A stretch of 64,000 nucleotides of DNA from Aralia elata. Lineage: Eukaryota; Streptophyta; Magnoliopsida; Apiales; Araliaceae. Location: assembly GCA_034770075.1 (NCBI GenBank), contig CM068386.1:44925990-44989989 (forward strand), written 5' to 3'. A program made the translations under genes and the position numbers. Under the pieces are notes generated by a model. The model worked only from the letters and a program-made list of their open reading frames with translations. It had not been told where the DNA came from and did not search any database. Below are positions 33,124-44,241 of this stretch, piece after piece (within the stretch, counting starts at the first letter, position 1; each line of letters begins with the position of its first letter).

Positions 33124-33945
33124 TCGCATCACAGTATCCTTCAAGTACTGTTGGATATATTGAGTAGTGCAATCCAAAGTTTTGAGTGTATTTTAAATAC
33201 CTTAAAACTCTTATAATCGCTTTCACTCCCACACTTTTTAAGTGTTTATAGAACGGTTTTCTTCCTTTCCATAATTCATAGGGTGATGCATTAGACTTCT
33301 TTTGAGGTATTCGATTGAGAATATAATCTGCTGAAAGAATTGTTCCTCCCCCCCGCCCCTCCCCACAAATTCTGAGGTAGCCCAAAACTTAATAACAATG
33401 CATTCATTATTTTAAGGTTCTATTTTTTCTTTCAGCAATACCATTTTGTTGTGGTGAATATGGTGCAGTTGTTTGGTGTATTATACCATGTTGTGAACAA
33501 ATTGCACCAAAAGAAAATTCATATTCCCCACCTCTATCACTTCTAATTCACTTGATCTTTTTATCAAGTTGATTCACAACCTCATTTTTATAATGTACAA
33601 ACATTTCCAAAGCCTCATTTTTACTTCTCAATAAGTAAACATAACAATATCTTGTACAATCATCAATAAAAGTAAGAAAATATTTCTTACCCTTCTTGTT
33701 TGTATATACTTTAAATCACAAATATCTGTATGTACTAATTCAAGAGGTTCCATACTTCTTTCAATTGATTTAAAAGAAGATTCTTGAAGCTTTGTCTCAA
33801 CGCAAACTTCACATTTATGATTGGGGTTAATCTCACATTTTGACAAGTATTTCATATTAATTAATCTACGTATAGTATTATAATTAACATGTCTAAATCT
33901 ACCATGTCATAAATTATATGACTCAATCATATAAGCAGAAATAAG
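33124..33945 (-). pseudogene. Ty1/copia pol remnant (GAG-pre-integrase, integrase, RNase H fragments)
   Basis: Minus-strand order: GRFRHVNYNTIRRLINMKYL, a GAG-pre-integrase piece with a Trp-to-stop change; CEVCVETKLQESSFKSIERS and EPLELVHTDICDL, the integrase start; then after further decay YILNRIPQKKSNASPYELWK, the integrase end. This is fused by a deletion to VLRYLKYTQNFGLHYS and LEGYCDAN, from the RNase H region. The sequence stops at the CACTA-1 terminus, so the copia was the insertion target and its 3' part lies on the other side, off the window. Confidence 0.75.
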
Positions 33946-35300
33946 TAATTTCATTAAGAAATTATTTCAAGTATATAATATGCATTTCTAACTAACAAGT
34001 GTCACCATGTTTTTGACAAATAAAGACACTTATCATAAAATATTAGTTAATACACTAATAATTTCACATGTTACAAAATAATAACATACTTTTAACATAT
34101 TATTCTCATCATGTAAATATATACATGCATGTGCACTACACACTTTAAAATATTATCATGTAAATTTATACATGCATGTGCACCACCCATTTATAACATA
34201 AGTATATTGTTATATTTCGTAAGACTAACATATAAATAATTCAACTAGATTATTTTAAATGATCCAACCTGAATTATTTTTATGCCTTGAAAATATTTTT
34301 GATGCACATAAAATTCAAATTTAATTTTTATATGCAAATTCTATACCACAAAATTGACATATTTAATTTTATGTCACAAAATAAACATGCATCTTTCTAA
34401 GTATGAAAATAATCATAATAGTGATACATGGTATACTCTGCAATTCACATATAAATAAGTTTATATATGATGTCACATATATATTACAACATTTTGTACC
34501 ATCATTAACTTTGAAAGTGAATCTTAGAACAATACACATTTGTTTCGTACATGGCACAATTTAAATCAGTAATTTAACTTTAGGCATTGAGGGTGTTTGA
34601 GAGAAACTTTTTTTGCCTCATAATCCATGATCATATGATATGGTCATTAACCATAATATTTTTCAAGCAAAATTACTTATACTTAAACATCATACCAAAT
34701 ATTATACATGGGCAAATTTTAATATTCAAGAATTTTAAAGCACATAACTTAGTACAAATTTTCATGGCGTGATTCATCAAAATATATACATATATGCAAA
34801 TTATTCTTATGCAACAATTTCAAGAATAAATTAACAAGCATATATATACTATATTTTCCAATTCTTTATTAAATTATGAACTCAAACTCCCACATATAAT
34901 AATCAATATGTATTACTTTATTTTCCTCCTAAATAATATAATTACATATATTATACTTAGAAGAAAATAAATATACATCTTTTAACCACATATAGTATTA
35001 TTAAAATAATAAATATTTATACTATCATGCCAAAATTAAATTAATTCACTTACAGTGTTTTCGTATTTCCTTTTTTGAAGTTTCTTTGATTGGTGCAGAA
35101 CACGTACCGACTATAGTTATAGATTCAGTAGCCATTTATTGTAAATATAATTAAATATATAATGAATTGTCTTAAGATTATTAGGGAATATATATATATA
35201 TATATAGATATAGATAAACTTATTTGACGAAAACCAAACTTGCAAACGGAGGAAATTAATATGTCAAGGCTAGTACTTAATTGGTACTATGTCTTTAAGA
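33946..35300 (-). other. Degraded gag and leader region of the copia element
   Basis: Very AT-rich. A 29-codon frame starting MATESITIVGTCSAP at 35135 resembles a copia gag start but stops at once. No other domain is recognisable. A (TA)n run lies at 35191-35206. Confidence 0.4.
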
Positions 35301-36218
35301 CAATTATGCCCTCCTTATTGATGCTTAGAGTTAGCGGCACTTGTCTCCCAGAATACAATGACAACGTATAATATAGCAGCACTACAAATAGTATACACAA
35401 CGAACTAAAGGAAATGCTCATCTCTCTCAAATATGTTATGAATATGATCTGAAGAATGAAGATGAAAGGAATGAATTGAATGCAAAAATGTAATGAACCA
35501 AATGGTTGACTTGGTTTGATATTTATAGGACTAGTGATATCCCTTCATGCATTGGACACAACCCTTTGAAATGGTTTGGATGACATTGAAAAGGTATGAG
35601 ACACCATGGCTGAACAGGAGCAAACATTCAGGCCAAACGCGCGCGCTGATAAACTGTAGAGCGCTGCGGCTCTAGTCCCTAGCGCCGTGGCTTTGACTCT
35701 AGCGCCGCGGCTCTGGTGTCAAGTGCCGCGGTGCTTGACTTTCTATTTGCGCTGCCTTGCTTTACATTGATAAATAAAATAGTAAGGAACTAAACAAAAC
35801 AAAATTTAAATAAATTTTGTCTAAAAAGAATCTATACAAAGACCCAGACCCAGACTCACGAGCCCCAAGCCCGGCCCGGTCGGTCGGCGGCGACGCGCGT
35901 GTGGTCAAACCAAACTTTGGCTAGGTCCTCTCTCCTCCACAAAAGTAGAGTGCCCCTTGGGGCCCAAACCCAAGAGCAATCTTATTGTATATATACTAAC
36001 TTAATGTTTAGTTTATAGTTGATGTGAGACTCTTCCCACAATTATTTATTTATCCTCTTTAATGAGTGATTTTTTGAAGTAAATTTCTCATTCATTACCT
36101 CATAGATTTGAGCTTCCTAATACTTGATTTTCATCTACTCATAGAGTAGAACACATTGATATGTGGATCCATCTCTAATGATTAATGAAACACATTTAAT
36201 TAAGCTCAAATTCTAACA
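35300..36218 (-). mobile_element. Probable 5' LTR of the copia element (inner boundary approximate)
   Basis: The minus strand begins TGTTAGAATTTGAGCTTAAT at 36218, a common copia LTR start. A TATA box (CCTATAAATATCAAA) is at about 35516-35529. It carries a 20-21-base GC-rich tandem repeat at 35657-35740. The inner end and PBS could not be fixed. Confidence 0.5.
35657..35740. repeat. Four-copy 20-bp GC-rich minisatellite
   Basis: Units of TAGCGCCGCGGCTCTGGTGTC type repeated four times with changes, in otherwise AT-rich DNA inside the probable copia LTR. Confidence 0.6.
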
Positions 36219-36323
36219 ATATTTGATACAGTGGGTCAATTTTATAATCTTATATAATTCTATATATTGATATACGTCGCAATCGTAATTCGACTGAGAT
36301 TTTTCGCAATATATAACAAGGAC

Positions 36324-36541
36324 TCTATTTAATATATAAAGCACTAGCAAGGGCTAGTGTAAACTTTATATTGAAGCTTTTTGCCATTTCCAAATTAATT
36401 GCCTTTTAACTTTTGAGATAATTTTTATTTTGTCCTTTTTATATTATCTTTTTTTTTCTATTTAGTTCTTCAAATTTTATAAAAATTTTAATTTATCTTA
36501 CATAATTTACACACGCAACGCGTGTGCCACCGAGTACTAGT
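36324..36541 (+). mobile_element. Candidate short non-autonomous Helitron
   Basis: The 3' end has hairpin CACACGC-AAC-GCGTGTG followed 12 bases later by CTAGT, the CTRRT signature, with T after it. The 5' end is taken as TCTATTTAATATATAAAG, but the base before it is C rather than the expected A, so the 5' boundary is weak. Confidence 0.4.
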
Positions 36542-37790
36542 TTAAGTTTAAAGTTTTGAAAATTAAGGTTTCTTATAAGAGGAGAGAAAAGAGAATTTTT
36601 TTATTAGTTTGATAGAGTTATTAATGTGGAATATATTTTGAACATTAACACATGATTAGAGGAGAGCAAGAACTGATTTTCCAATTGAAATCATATGTCA
36701 AATCGCAAAACATTATCAAAGAAATCAAACTAATGGTTCCGATGGTATATTGTTATTTTTTTCAGTAGAAAGTGCAACCCTTACGGTTGTAAGTGTGAGT
36801 TTGGTATAAAAACCCACCACTTAAGTAACCACACCCGTTTAAAGTTCTAAGTTATATATTTAATATTTCTCATGTTTTTGTTTATATTGTAAAGTTCTTT
36901 AAGTTCTATTTAAGTATGGTTGTAAATTTAATTTTGAAATATGTAGTTTTTCATGATTTAAGACTTTAAGTTTGAAACAAGGGTTGTATTAATAATGTAT
37001 ACATTTTCAGAATTTGCATGGTATTAAACTTTAACTTTTTAATTTGGAAAATTAGAAGTTTTGAATTACTTTATGATCAATAATAATATATATTGTGAAT
37101 GTTTTGTGTCAATTTTTTGATTGCAAGTTACGTAGATAAGTATTATTGATAGTATTTTTGAAGAGATATGTAATAACTGGGGCTCTCTTATAATTAATTC
37201 CTATAAATTTTATGAATTGATAAGCTTTATAATTTTAATTGGACGTAAATTTATCGCAATACATAATAGGACTCCTTTATGATTGATTTTCAAAAATTTA
37301 ACTTTTGTATGGTTGATTATTATTTACAACCGTAAACTTGCAATGTTTAAAATTTAAAAAATATCACATTTTTTAAATTAATTTTTCAGTTGAAATCACT
37401 CTATTTAAAATTATATCGCATTTTTAGAAATCGTTCCATACCAATTCAAATAATTTTATGCTATAATTTCTATTCCAATCTAACCAATTGCATCAAAACA
37501 TTTTACGTGTGATTTTTATTTGAAATCGCACCATTATTATCGCTATTAATACGCTGTTCATTAAAATTAGTACTTCCCTTCAGAATGTCTAAGGGGCCCA
37601 CGCAGCTTGTAATTGTAGCAACCTCAGATGAACAGTAATGCAGAGTACCTTATCCTCAACATTAAACCTGTCTCCCTGATTGACGCAGCCTCATCAGCAC
37701 TATTTCCAACGTAACCACAATCAACGGCCAGAAATCAATCCCAACCAAATCAAAGGCCTCCCGAAAAGATCTGTCTAATCAAAAACAGAC
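36542..37790. other. AT-rich intergenic region upstream of MIR156-A
   Basis: No ORF or recognisable element. Contains fragments (for example 37190-37290) that resemble 36235-36320 and 52050-52155, with a shared 'TCGCAATAnATAAnAGGACTC' pattern. These look like scattered copies of an unnamed repeat. Confidence 0.35.
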
Positions 37791-37885
37791 ACGTAGGATT
37801 TCCTTCCCAAAAAAGAAAAAGTTCTCTTCACTCGTTTGGTCTTCCCCCAACACTCCCCACAGTACAATAAAAGCCATTAGAATTC
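37791..37885 (+). promoter_or_regulatory. Core promoter of MIR156-A
   Basis: A block conserved with 61430-61512 on the minus strand. It shares ACGTAnGAT, ACTCGTTTG and ACAGTACAATAAAA; the last (37859-37872) is a TATA-like element. Transcription would begin near 37900, about 740 bases before the miRNA. CT-rich sequence just downstream (37910-37960) is typical of plant 5' leaders. Confidence 0.5.
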
Positions 37886-38151
37886 CTTTGAAGTGACAAG
37901 TCTAATGTCTCTCCATTTCTCTCTCTAGAAAGTGTTTTTGTATTTTCTCTCTCCAATTTGTTGTTGTTGAATGTTGATGTTGTTGTTGTATTTTCTCTCT
38001 CTAAAAACTTTTATCTGTTTTGTTTTTGTGGTCGTCGCAAGCGGATCTGATTCTAGACGGCTCAAATATGTATTATATTTGAACAGTTTATAATATGCAT
38101 TATATTTGAACAGTTTATAGTATCAAATTGCATTAATATAGTAATTTATTC

Positions 38152-38190
<39 letters not shown>

Positions 38191-38636
38191 CTATTCAAAT
38201 AGACGATTTAATTCAAATTATCTGGAATTTAAATCCGTCATAAACATTTGATTTGTGGTGATAAATTGGTCGGTGTACGCGTGTCGATGTACACCTGTAT
38301 GGTCTGCATGTAAGAGAGAGAAAATGCAAGTGGTTGGATAATCATGACGGAAATGAGAAATATATCAATTCTGCTTTTTCTGCTCTGTATTCTTTTTTCT
38401 TGATTTCTGGAGCAAAACCCTAGATAGAGTATATGCTCCATATATATATTTTAAATTTAAATATATATTTTCAAAAAAAAAAATTTACTTTTTTTCCCTA
38501 TTTATATTTATTATTGTGTGGATTTTTTATTTTTTCAGATCTGGGCGAAAATTTTATTTAATTTTTATTATTCTGTGTTTTTGGATTGTTACCATATTTG
38601 GGAAAGCAGAGGTAGTATTATTATGAGTTTCGCCTT

Positions 38637-38731
38637 GAAACTGACAGAAGAGAGTGAGCACACAAGGGGCAGATTGTATGATTAATCATACCGTTGCTTT
38701 TGCGTGCTCACTGCTCTATCTGTCAGCTTTC
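38637..38731 (+). ncRNA. MIR156: MIR156-A precursor hairpin
   Basis: The mature miR156 TGACAGAAGAGAGTGAGCAC is at 38642-38661. The star strand, beginning GCTCACTGCTCTATCTGTCA, is at 38706-38727. They pair along the whole arm with a loop of about 44 bases holding ATGATTAATCAT. miR156 silences SPL (squamosa-promoter-binding-like) transcription factors and sets juvenile-to-adult phase change. A 69-codon ORF overlapping the star arm (38704-38913) is not a gene. Confidence 0.95.
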
Positions 38732-39012
38732 ACTTTAGAGGAATCAATTTTCTCTCTCTCTATGTAACAATCTTTCTCTGTATCTATAAATTATGTGTAT
38801 ATCTATCTATCTCTCTATATATATATATATGTATGTATAATGGTTTTTTGTGGATGTGGCTGTTAAAAGAAAGAATTTCGCCTGAGAAAGAAGATATGTA
38901 CCAGCACTCCTAGTCAAGAAAGGAAAATGGTACTTTTCTCATGCCTTTGGATCTTTAGGTATGTTTTCTGTTTGGTTTAATTTGCTTATTTATATAAAAT
39001 TTATAAGTTATA

Positions 39013-39014
<2 letters not shown>

Positions 39015-39054
<40 letters not shown>
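39015..39054. repeat. (TA)n microsatellite in MIR156-A unit
   Basis: About 40 bases of AT repeats, in the same relative place as 59847-59895 in MIR156-B. Other (TA)n runs lie at 38157-38188, 48666-48691, 59515-59542, 61775-61801 and 63138-63182. Confidence 0.8.
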
Positions 39055-39057
<3 letters not shown>

Positions 39058-39520
39058 AACTATTTATGAAAGCCAAGATTTTTTTATATTTAATTTAAAA
39101 TTGATATAATTTATTTATAATTATGATTTTTTTTTGTAATTACTACTATTCTTGAAAATTTAAAATATTGATTATCGACTAAAATTAAATAATTATATTT
39201 TTATAATTAGTACAATGATTTTGTACTTTGAAACAAAAAATGATCTTATATTTTGATACATAAAAATATGTTATTATATTGAAGGCGTGACTTTTGATGG
39301 GGGGTTGGTTTTGAAGAAACCCCTAATTACTGTGCTATTTTAACGGAAAACTGCATAACGTGAAAATTAAATATATATACTCCTGTGTTAGTAGGATGGT
39401 CCTCGCATAGAAACCCTTCTATTTCTCTTTAATATATAAATTACAGCTTTTGATTTCTTGCGCATGCTATGTTAATTCAGAGATTTGTTCTGATCTAGTA
39501 GTAGTAGCTTGTAGTCTTTC

Positions 39521-40773
39521 CCTTGTTTGTTGTAGTACTTTCCTTGTTTCTTTCACACTGGTGCAATCTGATATTTATTTATTTATTTTTAAATACAAAT
39601 TTTAAATTTATTTTAATTATGTGAGTTAATTTTGTTTCTTCGTCTTGCATCAGTATGTTGTCCAAGTAGAGTTAGCATTTTGAATGTATTAATTTCCCCT
39701 TTTTGTTGGTATATGGAATTATGGATTGTTTTTGCTTTATTAATTGGTTTGTCTATTTTTCATTTATGTTATTGTAGATCAAATGAATGTTGTTCATTCC
39801 ATGAATTGTCAAGAAAATAATATCTATACCAAGGTTTGAAATTTGAACCCTTTCTATTCTGTGAGTATTATCAATTATCATTTAGTTTGTCGTGCTTATA
39901 AACAATTTATGTATTTCAATTTGGATTAGACTTGGAAATGGAAATTATTTTTCCCCACCTTAATTATAAAAACAATGGTAGTCATATAATTTTTTTTTGA
40001 GATATTTGTTTTGTTTTGTTTTTCCCTTCTTGTTTGACTAACTTCAGCATTTGAATATCATAGTAATTTTCAATTGCTATATTTCTGATATATATTCAAT
40101 CATATGGGGCTCACACTATTTTTGTGAGCAATTTACCTAGCTACCACTAAATGAGATTCTCTGTATATACGTATACATGGTACGATTTCAAAAATGAATG
40201 TCTTAAATTAGTTTTTTCCTTTCTTTTTATACTACATATATTTTCCTTCGCCCTTGCTTTTAGTTGAGAAATCATGGTTCTCGCTGTTTGTATGCCTTTC
40301 TCTTTATAATAAATTTCTTCTTTGTATATAATATGTTTTATATTTTTGTGGTGACTTCAGATTTGTTTATTCCCTTTTCAAGGTTCAGTTGTGTCTCAAA
40401 TGCGTACACTGATTAAGAACGGAATGCATTTGGAATATCCAGATATTCACTAGTTTCGGGTAATAATTCTTTAAACATTTGCATTTTTGTTCATTCAGTT
40501 TGTTAACGGATTTATGCTCAGTTATTCTTTGTTAGGAACTTAAGTTTACTTATAATTTATTTTATCAGCTATGATGGACTTTTCTATAGGACCCATTTTA
40601 CTAACTAGAAAACTGAACCGGAATCCCCAATAGAAAATATCGGAATTTGTTGATGAGGTCTATCATGTGGATGTACTCAAAATTGCTAGTTCCAATTTTA
40701 AGTTGCTAGTGCTTGTTTCGTAGCTTTAATTTACTTTTGATCTCAGTAATTCTCAGTGGGCTTGCATATTGCA
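39521..40773. other. AT-rich intergenic region
   Basis: No gene or element recognised. Short ORFs here (for example 39632-39820) have no domain and match no conserved block. Confidence 0.35.
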
Positions 40774-40945
40774 CTCCCTCCGTTCTAAAATATTAGACTA
40801 TTATTGACTTTTGACATTTTCAAACTCAAAAGTTAACATAAATTCATCTAATTTCAATCATTATTATAAAGATGAACATTGTAATCTATCTCCAAAATAC
40901 TACTAATAATATTTATTTTTTCATAATATTTTGGAATGGATGGAG
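40774..40945. mobile_element. Stowaway-like MITE (172 bp)
   Basis: Inverted ends CTCCCTCCGTTCTAAAATAT and, from the other end, CTCCATCCATTCCAAAATAT. The 3' flank has TA; the 5' flank is CA, a probable decayed TA target site. Typical Tc1/Mariner-derived MITE. Confidence 0.7.
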
Positions 40946-42498
40946 TATATATTTTCCATCTATGCTATAAGCAAGCTCATAATCTAAGTGGGACAAATAT
41001 GAGTATATTTTGTGATTTTAGCATAGAAGTCAGTTCATGGTTTTCGTTTGGTTAACCATGATGATTTGTTTTCAAAAGCTGTTAATTGTATCTTTCAAAT
41101 GGCCACATGAAAGGGTACTGTAGGTTTGGAGCCAATTTCAAGCTCAGGGGTTGGCATGATAAATTTGGTGTCGATCATGTTCTGCGCATAATAATTATGT
41201 CCAAAACAGAAAACCTTGAGAGCCTCACTAATGGTTGTATCTAGTTAGGCATCCTCTAACACAATTCTATGGAACTTTTCACAAGGCGTTTACATTATGG
41301 ATATCCGATGAGTTCTTATATGGTAGGCAATTGGAGGAAGACTCGAGTTTAATAGATACCATCACTCCTATTTTGAACATAGTGGATGCTGCTCAAAATA
41401 TATTCAATATTGAGCTCTTTACCCTATGTAACAGATGGAAAATGCTACCTAGTTGATTAGAGTTGATGTTAATATCCTTTTTATTTTCTGTTAAAATAAA
41501 ATAGTAAGCATCCTTAACCTTAAAAAATAAATCAGCATCATAATATTATATCTGAATTTTTTTTTATTTTTATTTTTTTAAAAATTGTGGGCCTTTTAGA
41601 AACTGATGTTACATTCTGGTAGAAAGATAATCTAAATGTTCAATGATATAGGTAGAAAAATATACTAAATGTTCGATGATATCGGTTAATAGGTATCCTT
41701 GAGAAGAGCATAAGTTTGAGAATCAAAATTTTATTAGATTGTTCGTTACATCTTTTTGGATTCAAAATGCAGCACTTGAGGGTTTTAATATTAAGGACGA
41801 AAACAAAATGTTACAATCAGGGGCTGGTTTTAGTAGTTTGCGAGCTGCAACACATCATTCATTCACTCTTTGAACTAAAGACAAACACTGATGTGGAAAC
41901 TATAAACTTCATTTAAATCTATTGCATAAAAATTATGTCTTGCGTTTGTCGTCAAAAAATCTTTGGCTATTAATTTTGACACATGAACAGACTCAAAGAA
42001 ACATGGACACTTTCGCAAGCTGTCCTTGTCAAACATGTGTTGGTGTATATACTTATCCGACATTAGCTTTTCAGTTGTCCAATTATTGAACATAATTTTT
42101 GTCATGTTGTGATTGTGTCCGATCATGGCCTTACATAGGTTAACAACGTCCTGTCCAACTTTGGATATGAGATTTTAGCAATATGATGGGAAAGTAGAGA
42201 TTGTTTGAAGAAACTATAATTGTGTTATAATTTTAAAAAATACTTTCGAAAACAGAAAAAAAGATTAAATACATACATCATACATGCCTTGAAATTTACA
42301 TTACCGCTAGCAATTGATTATTATTGTTTTGAAATTATGTGTGTCTGATCCTCTTAGAGCATTCAACTAATTCCACAAGTGTCTAACCCTCCTGCAAGAT
42401 ACTTGCATCGGGCTATTCTATGCGTTTGGGTACCCCTAGAGAGTTGGCTGAAGTTGATCATGTGACATCCCCTTGGCAAATATCATGGTAGAGCACGT
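40946..42498. other. Intergenic region without recognised features
   Basis: Small ORFs at 41235-41456, 41716-41916 and 41875-42126 (minus) have no recognisable domain. Confidence 0.35.
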
Positions 42499-42777
42499 CT
42501 TTGAACCAATCCTTTGCATGTGCTAATAATTGATTATTACGTTGTATACATTAATAGTTTTAATGTTACTGTTGCATGCTATTAATTAGATTTGCTTGTT
42601 ATATATAACAATGTTTTTATATAAACATTTCATGTTCTTTGAACCAATCCTTTGCATGTGCTAATAATTGATTATTACGTTGTATACATTAATAGTTTTA
42701 ATGTTACTGTTGCATGCTATTAATTAGATTTGCTTGTTATATTTAACAATATTGTTTGTATATAAACATTTCATGTT
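42499..42777. repeat. Two-copy 138-bp tandem duplication
   Basis: 42499-42636 and 42637-42777 start CTTTGAACCAATCCTTTGCA and end AAACATTTCATGTT. They differ by a few bases only, so the duplication is recent. Confidence 0.9.
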
Positions 42778-43862
42778 ACTGTGTCCTTTTTAAGATCAAT
42801 CACGTTGCCATCTTAGACTCCTGTTCCATGAATTTAAAATTTAGTTGTGTTGCTTTGCTAGTAGTCGTTTTTAGCTTAGATTTTTGTGGTTCATATATAT
42901 GATTAGAAGATTAGTCTATGGAAGTCTATGGAAGGTTTTATGAGTTTTTGCCATTATTTTCAGCAAAGTTGAGATTGGAAAATGCGTTCATCAGTCATCA
43001 ACCTCTTTTTTGTTCTTTTGTTCTTTTTTATTACCCCTTTTTCCTTCCCTTTTTCTCTTTCATTCCTCCATCTTTCTCCTGATCCAGTGTTTGTGTTATC
43101 AGAATATATTCTAATTCTTGCAGTAATTTTAAATCCTATTATTGCTCATCATATATTCTGATTTCACTCTTATCTATCTTTGATGATGTCTTATTCTTTT
43201 TGAGATGTATAGTACATTTGCAGCACAGTCTAGCCAGATGTTTTCCAGTTTGTTTTCTTTCAATTTTTACCTCTTGTTTTTGTTGTCTCTTTGTTTTCCA
43301 GATGTGGATAATTTACCATAGGCCTAATAACACTTTCATGCCTTAAGCTTATAATATGTTTGGTTCCTTGATTGGATATATTTGGACATCGAAGAAAGAA
43401 GAAAGATAATGTTTTAGGGTGTCATTTAGCCTTCCATTATAACTTCATTTTAATAGCTAAAACTATGTGGCGGAATAACTTGTTAATTTCACAGTTTGAT
43501 TATTGCCGAGTATATTTTTTTCCCTGACCAAAATTTGTAGAAATAAATCTTTACTTTAATTGTTAATCTTAATATATATATATATATGTATATATATACA
43601 CACACACACACATACATATTGGAGTTCTCTCTCCCGAGTCTCTTAAAATTTGTCTTAGTTTAAGCATGCATGTTATCTATCTATATTTTACATTCCCCTA
43701 TTCAAATCAAATTTGCTCTTTCCATTCAGTTTGCTTCGAGTATGAATTCTTTGGAAAGCTAGAACTTTATGATTATTTTTTTTGGAAGAAATCTCCTTCT
43801 CATTTCAAGCTTTCCCTTGATTCTATATATACTTGAGACACACTAACAATTGCACTCTTACA
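42778..43862. other. Intergenic region without recognised features
   Basis: AT-rich, with a mixed (TA)n/(CA)n microsatellite at 43573-43612. No ORF supported. Confidence 0.35.
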
Positions 43863-44241
43863 TGATGGGGATAGTTCCGCGCATCGCCCTAGGCATGGAT
43901 GATTTATTCGTTATTTACGTTATTTAGTAGTAGTTCTTTTTATTTAGAATACTGGTTATTATTGTTTATTGGGTTTTTAGTTATTTGGCTATTTTTAGGT
44001 AAGTTCCCTATTGAGTCCAAGTCTTAGTAGGTTTTATTTCTTTACCTATAAATAAGGATGTAATTGTGGATTCCAAAATTACAGATTAATAAAATTACTT
44101 TTGAGCCCTAATTTGATTGCGATCAATTCACTGTGGTTCAGGATCCTAAGGGTAGTGGTGTGTGGAGCATCACCCTAGTTTTAGTTTTCCTTATTTTTCC
44201 TATAAAATTCCAGATATATCACCCAAAATTGTCCTACATCA
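43863..44241 (+). mobile_element. Possible short LTR-type solo LTR (379 bp)
   Basis: Runs from TGATGGGGATAG to CCTACATCA with an imperfect 5-base flank repeat (TTACA and GTACA). It contains a TATA box (ACCTATAAATAAGG, about 44043) and AATAAAA (about 44087) in the right order for a compact copia-like LTR. No internal domain is attached. Confidence 0.4.

Larger units (their letters stand above)
37900..39520 (+). ncRNA. MIR156: MIR156-A transcription unit (approximate extent)
   Basis: Defined by blocks shared with the minus-strand copy MIR156-B: a 5' transcribed block 38283-38345 (CACCTGTATG, GCATGTAAGAGAGAGAA, GTGGTTGGATAA), the hairpin, a downstream block 38848-38960 (CCTAGTCAAGAAAGGAAAAT region), a (TA)n tract 39015-39054, and 39280-39520 (ACGGAAAACTGCAT, GTAGGATGGTCCTC, TTCTTGCGCATGC). 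A possible splice donor AG/GTATGT follows the downstream block at about 38958. True ends are unknown; conservation could include non-transcribed DNA. Confidence 0.6.

Noticed and set aside
38704..38913. 69-codon ORF overlapping the miR156 star arm
   Set aside because: The sequence is explained by the hairpin and by CT/TA simple repeats; the frame is not kept in MIR156-B.
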